From positions 1-33,926 of the forward strand of contig JAAZIN010000119.1 in the NCBI GenBank assembly GCA_012800855.1: a stretch of 33,926 nucleotides of DNA, in the 5' to 3' direction. Shown in pieces: positions 31,214 to 33,926 of this stretch (position 1 is the first letter of the stretch; each line of letters starts with the position of its first letter). Made by a program: the position numbers and the translations under genes. Origin of the DNA: Bacillota bacterium (lineage in GTDB: Bacteria; Bacillota; Dethiobacteria; DTU022). The notes below the pieces were generated by a model, which was not told the DNA's origin, searched no databases, and was given only the letters and a program-made list of their open reading frames with translations.

Positions 31214-31382
31214 CATAATATAATAATTTAGCTTTAAACGTTTTTTTACTAAGTATGGCCATTAAATATATGTATATTATGTCACATTATGCCATTTATA
31301 AAAATAATTATTAGCACGGTTGCTGTAATTGAGTTAATTAAGTTTAGCCATTGATAATTTTAGATTAAAAATATACCAAAAA

Positions 31383-31412
31383 TTGATGAGATGGGGTAAA
31401 ATACTTTATAGC
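31383..31412 (+). promoter_or_regulatory. candidate promoter for the acyl-CoA synthetase gene
   Basis: TTGATG (31383-31388), an 18-bp spacer and TATAGC (31407-31412). It lies 53 bp before the start codon. The match is moderate. Confidence 0.45.
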
Positions 31413-31464
31413 GTGGCTTTCATAGTAAAAATGCTTACCAATCGGAGGCGAGGGGGTAATCTCA

Positions 31465-33624
31465 TTGACTGCCAGGTCAAAGCAAGAATTGGAGAGGGAT
31501 CTGCAGGCGGAGCTTGATCCCCTCTTCTACCCTTCTTCCATTGCCATTGTCGGGGCCAGCCAGAACCTGGTCAAACCCAGCGGCATTCCCATTGCCCTGT
31601 TGACCCTCTACGGGTATAGCGGCAAGGTTTACCCGGTCAACCCCAAGTACGACCAGGTGGGCGGGTGGAAGTGCTACCCCACCCTGGCCGATATCCCCGG
31701 CCCGGTGGATCTGGCCATCATAGGGGTGCCCGCTGCCGCGACCATGGAGGCGCTGCGGCAATGCGCCGCAGCCGGGGTCAAGGTAGCCGTAGTCTTCACC
31801 TCGGGATTTGCCGAGGTGGATGAAAGCGGCAGAAAGGTCCAGGATGAGATGCGCCGCCTGGCCCAGAGTTCGGGGATGCGCATTCTCGGGCCCAACTGCC
31901 TGGGGGTTATGAACCTCTACAATGGCAGCGTTCCCTGCTTCATGTTTCACGACAAGCCCAGCGGCCTCTTTTACCCGGAGAAGCTTTCCTACATCACTCA
32001 GAGCGGCGGCCTTGGCGCCATCATCTACCAGATGGTGCTGCAGCATTCCGTGGGCTTCAATTATTTTGTCAGCACCGGCAATGAAGCCGATATCAGCTTT
32101 GCCGAGGTTTTAAGCTACCTGGTGGAGCGCCAGGAAGTGGGGCTCATCGGCGGCTACATCGAGGGGCTGCAGCGTGACGGGCGACTCTTCATGGAGGCCC
32201 TTCACAAGGCCCTGCAAAGGCGCAAGCTGGTGGCCTTTCAAAAGGTGGGCCGCACCGCCGCCGGCGCCACGGCGGCCGCTTCGCACACCGGGGCCCTCGT
32301 TGGTGAAGACCGGGTCTACGACGGGGTGTTCAAGCAGTTCGGGGCCGTGCGCGCCGACGACGTGGAGCAGATGAATGCGCTCTTCCTTCTCCATGCCGCC
32401 GGGCGCATGCCTGCGGGAAAGAACATCGGCGTGATCACCATCTCCGGCGGCGGCGGGGTGGTGGTGGCCGACAAGTGTCCCCAATTTGGCCTGGAAGTGG
32501 TCCGCCTCACGGAGAAGACGCAGCACAGCCTGCGCCAGTTCTTCCCCCCATACGGGGCCGTGGCCAATCCTGTTGACCTCACCTCGGCCATCTTCACCGA
32601 CCAGACTCTCTTCCAGCGGGCCATACGTACCGTGATGGAGGATCCCCGGGTGCACATGGGGGCATTTTTCTACAACCTGCTTATGCCTGATCCCGACGCG
32701 GCGCAGAAGATCATCGATGTCTATTATGCCACCAGCAAGCCGCTGGTAGTCTTTACCTGGCCCACCGGCCAGGACTTTGCCGTCGAAGCGCGGGAGAAGA
32801 TGATCCGCGCCGGCGTGCCGGTAATCGAGCATGTGCCCAGCGGGCTCTGGGCTCTTGCCGCCCTGGCCGACTGGGTCAAGAAAACGGAAAAGGCCGGCGC
32901 CTTCCCCGAATACCGCCCCGGCGTGGAGAAGCAGCGCGCCCTGGAGGTGATCCGGCGGTCCAGGGAACGCAGCCTTACCGAATCCCTCTCCAAGGAGATA
33001 TTGAGGGCGTACGGCATTCCCGTTACCCGTGAGAAGCTGGCCCATTCTGCTGCCGAGGCGGTGGCGGCGGCGGAGGAGATGGGCTACCCCGTTGTCCTGA
33101 AGGTAGAGTCGCCGGACATTCTACATAAGACCGAAGCGGGCGGGGTCGTCCTGAACCTGGAGAACAGGGCTGCCGTGGAGAAGGCTTACGATCTCATCAT
33201 TAAGCGGGCCCGGAGCTACAAGCCCGCGGCCAGGCTGGAGGGGGTCCTGGTCCAGGAGATGCTCCCACCGGGCCTGGAAGTTATTTTGGGCATGAAAAGG
33301 GATCCCATTTTCGGACCCACCATCCTCTTCGGCCTCGGCGGCATCTACGTGGAGCTGCTCAAGGATGTGGCGCTTCGCGTCGCTCCTTTAAGAGAAGAGG
33401 ACGCGCGGGAGATGATCGCGGAGATCCAGGGGAAGGCTCTCCTTGACGGTGTGCGGGGGCAGCCGCCGCGGGACCGGGAGGCCCTTGTTGAGATCCTGAT
33501 GCGCCTCTCCCGCATGGCGGTGGAGCTGGGCGACGAGATTGCCGAGCTCGATATCAACCCCCTCATCCTCTATCCCGAGGGCGAGGGTGCCGTCGCCGCC
33601 GATGCCCTCATCGTGCTCAGGTGA
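31465..33624 (+). CDS. acyl-CoA synthetase / acetate-CoA ligase (ADP-forming), fused alpha-beta
   Basis: From TTG 31465, 8 nt after AGGGGGT, this is 719 residues. The alpha part begins with a CoA-binding Rossmann domain (IAIVGASQNLVKPSG). It continues with the succinyl-CoA-ligase-like domain, containing YITQSGGLGA and the phospho-histidine motif SHTGALVGED. The beta part is an ATP-grasp domain (VVLKVESPDILHKTEAGGV, then LFGLGGIYVELLKDVALRV, ending ELDINPLILYPEG). The enzyme converts acyl-CoA, ADP and phosphate into acid, CoA and ATP, or the reverse. This is a common energy-conserving step in anaerobes growing on amino or organic acids. The acyl substrate is not readable. It is transcribed alone, divergent from the PBP gene. 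Confidence 0.93.
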   Translation: MTARSKQELERDLQAELDPLFYPSSIAIVGASQNLVKPSGIPIALLTLYGYSGKVYPVNPKYDQVGGWKCYPTLADIPGPVDLAIIGVPAAATMEALRQCAAAGVKVAVVFTSGFAEVDESGRKVQDEMRRLAQSSGMRILGPNCLGVMNLYNGSVPCFMFHDKPSGLFYPEKLSYITQSGGLGAIIYQMVLQHSVGFNYFVSTGNEADISFAEVLSYLVERQEVGLIGGYIEGLQRDGRLFMEALHKALQRRKLVAFQKVGRTAAGATAAASHTGALVGEDRVYDGVFKQFGAVRADDVEQMNALFLLHAAGRMPAGKNIGVITISGGGGVVVADKCPQFGLEVVRLTEKTQHSLRQFFPPYGAVANPVDLTSAIFTDQTLFQRAIRTVMEDPRVHMGAFFYNLLMPDPDAAQKIIDVYYATSKPLVVFTWPTGQDFAVEAREKMIRAGVPVIEHVPSGLWALAALADWVKKTEKAGAFPEYRPGVEKQRALEVIRRSRERSLTESLSKEILRAYGIPVTREKLAHSAAEAVAAAEEMGYPVVLKVESPDILHKTEAGGVVLNLENRAAVEKAYDLIIKRARSYKPAARLEGVLVQEMLPPGLEVILGMKRDPIFGPTILFGLGGIYVELLKDVALRVAPLREEDAREMIAEIQGKALLDGVRGQPPRDREALVEILMRLSRMAVELGDEIAELDINPLILYPEGEGAVAADALIVLR

Positions 33625-33656
33625 CGGGTAATATTGCCTAAACGCCGCCTAGTTGG

Positions 33657-33684
33657 GAGAGCCTTCGCTGCCCACAGGATGACG
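33657..33684. repeat. inverted degenerate copy of the dispersed repeat seen at 28005
   Basis: GAGAGCCTTCGCTGCCCACA and the following GGATGACG read, in reverse complement, like the GTCATCCTG...GCGAAG repeat. An inverted repeat CCCACA/TGTGGG (33671-33690) overlaps it. Confidence 0.45.
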
Positions 33685-33685
33685 T

Positions 33686-33743
33686 GTGGGGGCGCGCTTC
33701 CATGCCCGCCCGGCGTAGGGGCGGGTTTCCATGCCCGCCCGCG
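33686..33743. repeat. two tandem 29-bp GC-rich repeat units
   Basis: Units 33686-33714 and 33715-33743 agree at about 24 of 29 positions and share TTCCATGCCCGCCCG exactly. The second unit can fold as GGGCGGG (33719-33725) with CCCGCCC (33734-33740). The form GGGGCGGG-TTTCC-ATGCCCGCCC is a REP-like palindromic design. There are no unique spacers, so this is not CRISPR. Confidence 0.65.
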
Positions 33744-33926
33744 GGACAGGTGGCTGCTCTTCACTAAACAATTTCTCCTGTGCCACAGGTTCGGGCGACC
33801 CATGGACCGCCCCTGCAAGTATTTCCGACGCCTTCTTATTTCCGTATTTCAATCTCCCTCCGGCAAACGCCTCCCACTTCCCCTCCATTTTTCCTTCTTC
33901 TTGTCTCCTCCTTCCTGTTTCCTGCT
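33744..33926. other. repeat-derived, pyrimidine-rich intergenic tail
   Basis: It contains a perfect palindrome CCTGTG-c-CACAGG (33777-33789) and then a second GC palindrome-like piece, GGGCGACCCATGGACCGCCCC (33793-33813). From about 33830 to the edge the plus strand is strongly pyrimidine-rich. The minus-strand open frame across it (33888-33649) is made of these repeats and I do not regard it as a gene. Confidence 0.5.

Larger units (their letters stand above)
31165..31464. other. AT-rich divergent promoter region between the PBP and acyl-CoA synthetase genes
   Basis: This 300-bp spacer is much more AT-rich than the genes on both sides. It holds a promoter for each direction (listed separately). 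It also holds two direct copies of GCCATTnATAA (31291-31301 and 31347-31357), with a weaker third at 31258-31268. A near-tandem ATTATGTCAC/ATTATGCCAT lies at about 31277-31296. No open frame with a credible ribosome binding site is present. Confidence 0.5.

Noticed and set aside
33686-33743. Short CRISPR array
   Set aside because: Two 29-bp units are directly adjacent with no spacer, and no cas genes are present.
33649-33888. 79-codon minus-strand open frame
   Set aside because: It is a translation of the tandem GC repeats and the dispersed repeats, with no ribosome binding site of note.

Overview
The window looks like chromosomal DNA of a GC-rich, endospore-forming, probably anaerobic Firmicute of the class Clostridia (Moorella / Pelotomaculum / Desulfotomaculum-like). 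This is inferred from a Spo0E-family phosphatase, a YtxC sporulation gene next to thrS, a T-box upstream of pheST, strong AGGAGG ribosome binding sites, many TTG/GTG starts and an ADP-forming acyl-CoA synthetase. Genes are GC-rich, while several promoter regions are sharply AT-rich. No species can be named from the sequence alone.

Layout. 1-2322 (minus): the two genes of an ABC exporter; the permease runs off the left edge. 2530-4033 (plus): Spo0E-like gene, tRNA-Val(GAC) with its own promoter and terminator, and a DRG/Obg-like GTPase with a TGS domain. 4079-4657 (minus): a lipoprotein. 4790-5638 (plus): an orphan DNA methyltransferase with a probable frameshift at its start. 5766-9276 (plus): an alkyl-DHAP-synthase-like flavoprotein, an overlapping Fe-S/CCG protein and a lipid kinase. 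9362-24909 (plus): a long housekeeping block, ytxC - thrS - infC - rpmI - rplT - RCK potassium regulator - trmH-type methylase - [Phe T-box] - pheS - pheT - zapA - cvpA - polX - 3-methyladenine glycosylase - mutS2, followed by a small unknown gene at 25032. 25396-31164 (minus): PBP1A-type penicillin-binding protein, then a tightly packed ECF sigma / anti-sigma / two membrane-protein operon. 31465-33624 (plus): ADP-forming acyl-CoA synthetase, followed by a 300-bp block of degenerate dispersed repeats.

How the genes work together. The central block serves translation (three tRNA synthetase polypeptides, IF-3, L35, L20, an rRNA/tRNA methylase) and genome maintenance and division (ZapA, PolX, MutS2, a base-excision glycosylase). 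Its order largely matches Bacillus subtilis. Regulation is visible: sigma-A promoters before thrS, infC and the pheST T-box; a complete T-box with UUC specifier; an AUU start for infC; and a structured infC leader. The minus-strand sigma operon, with a LiaF-like/DUF4097-like protein and a PBP upstream, suggests an envelope-stress module.

The main oddities are a PolX whose polymerase active-site aspartates are gone while its PHP nuclease motifs remain, a hairpin masking the ytxC Shine-Dalgarno, the permuted and possibly frameshifted methyltransferase, and the flavoprotein/Fe-S/lipid-kinase cluster. I saw no CRISPR array, transposase, prophage or obvious defence island.
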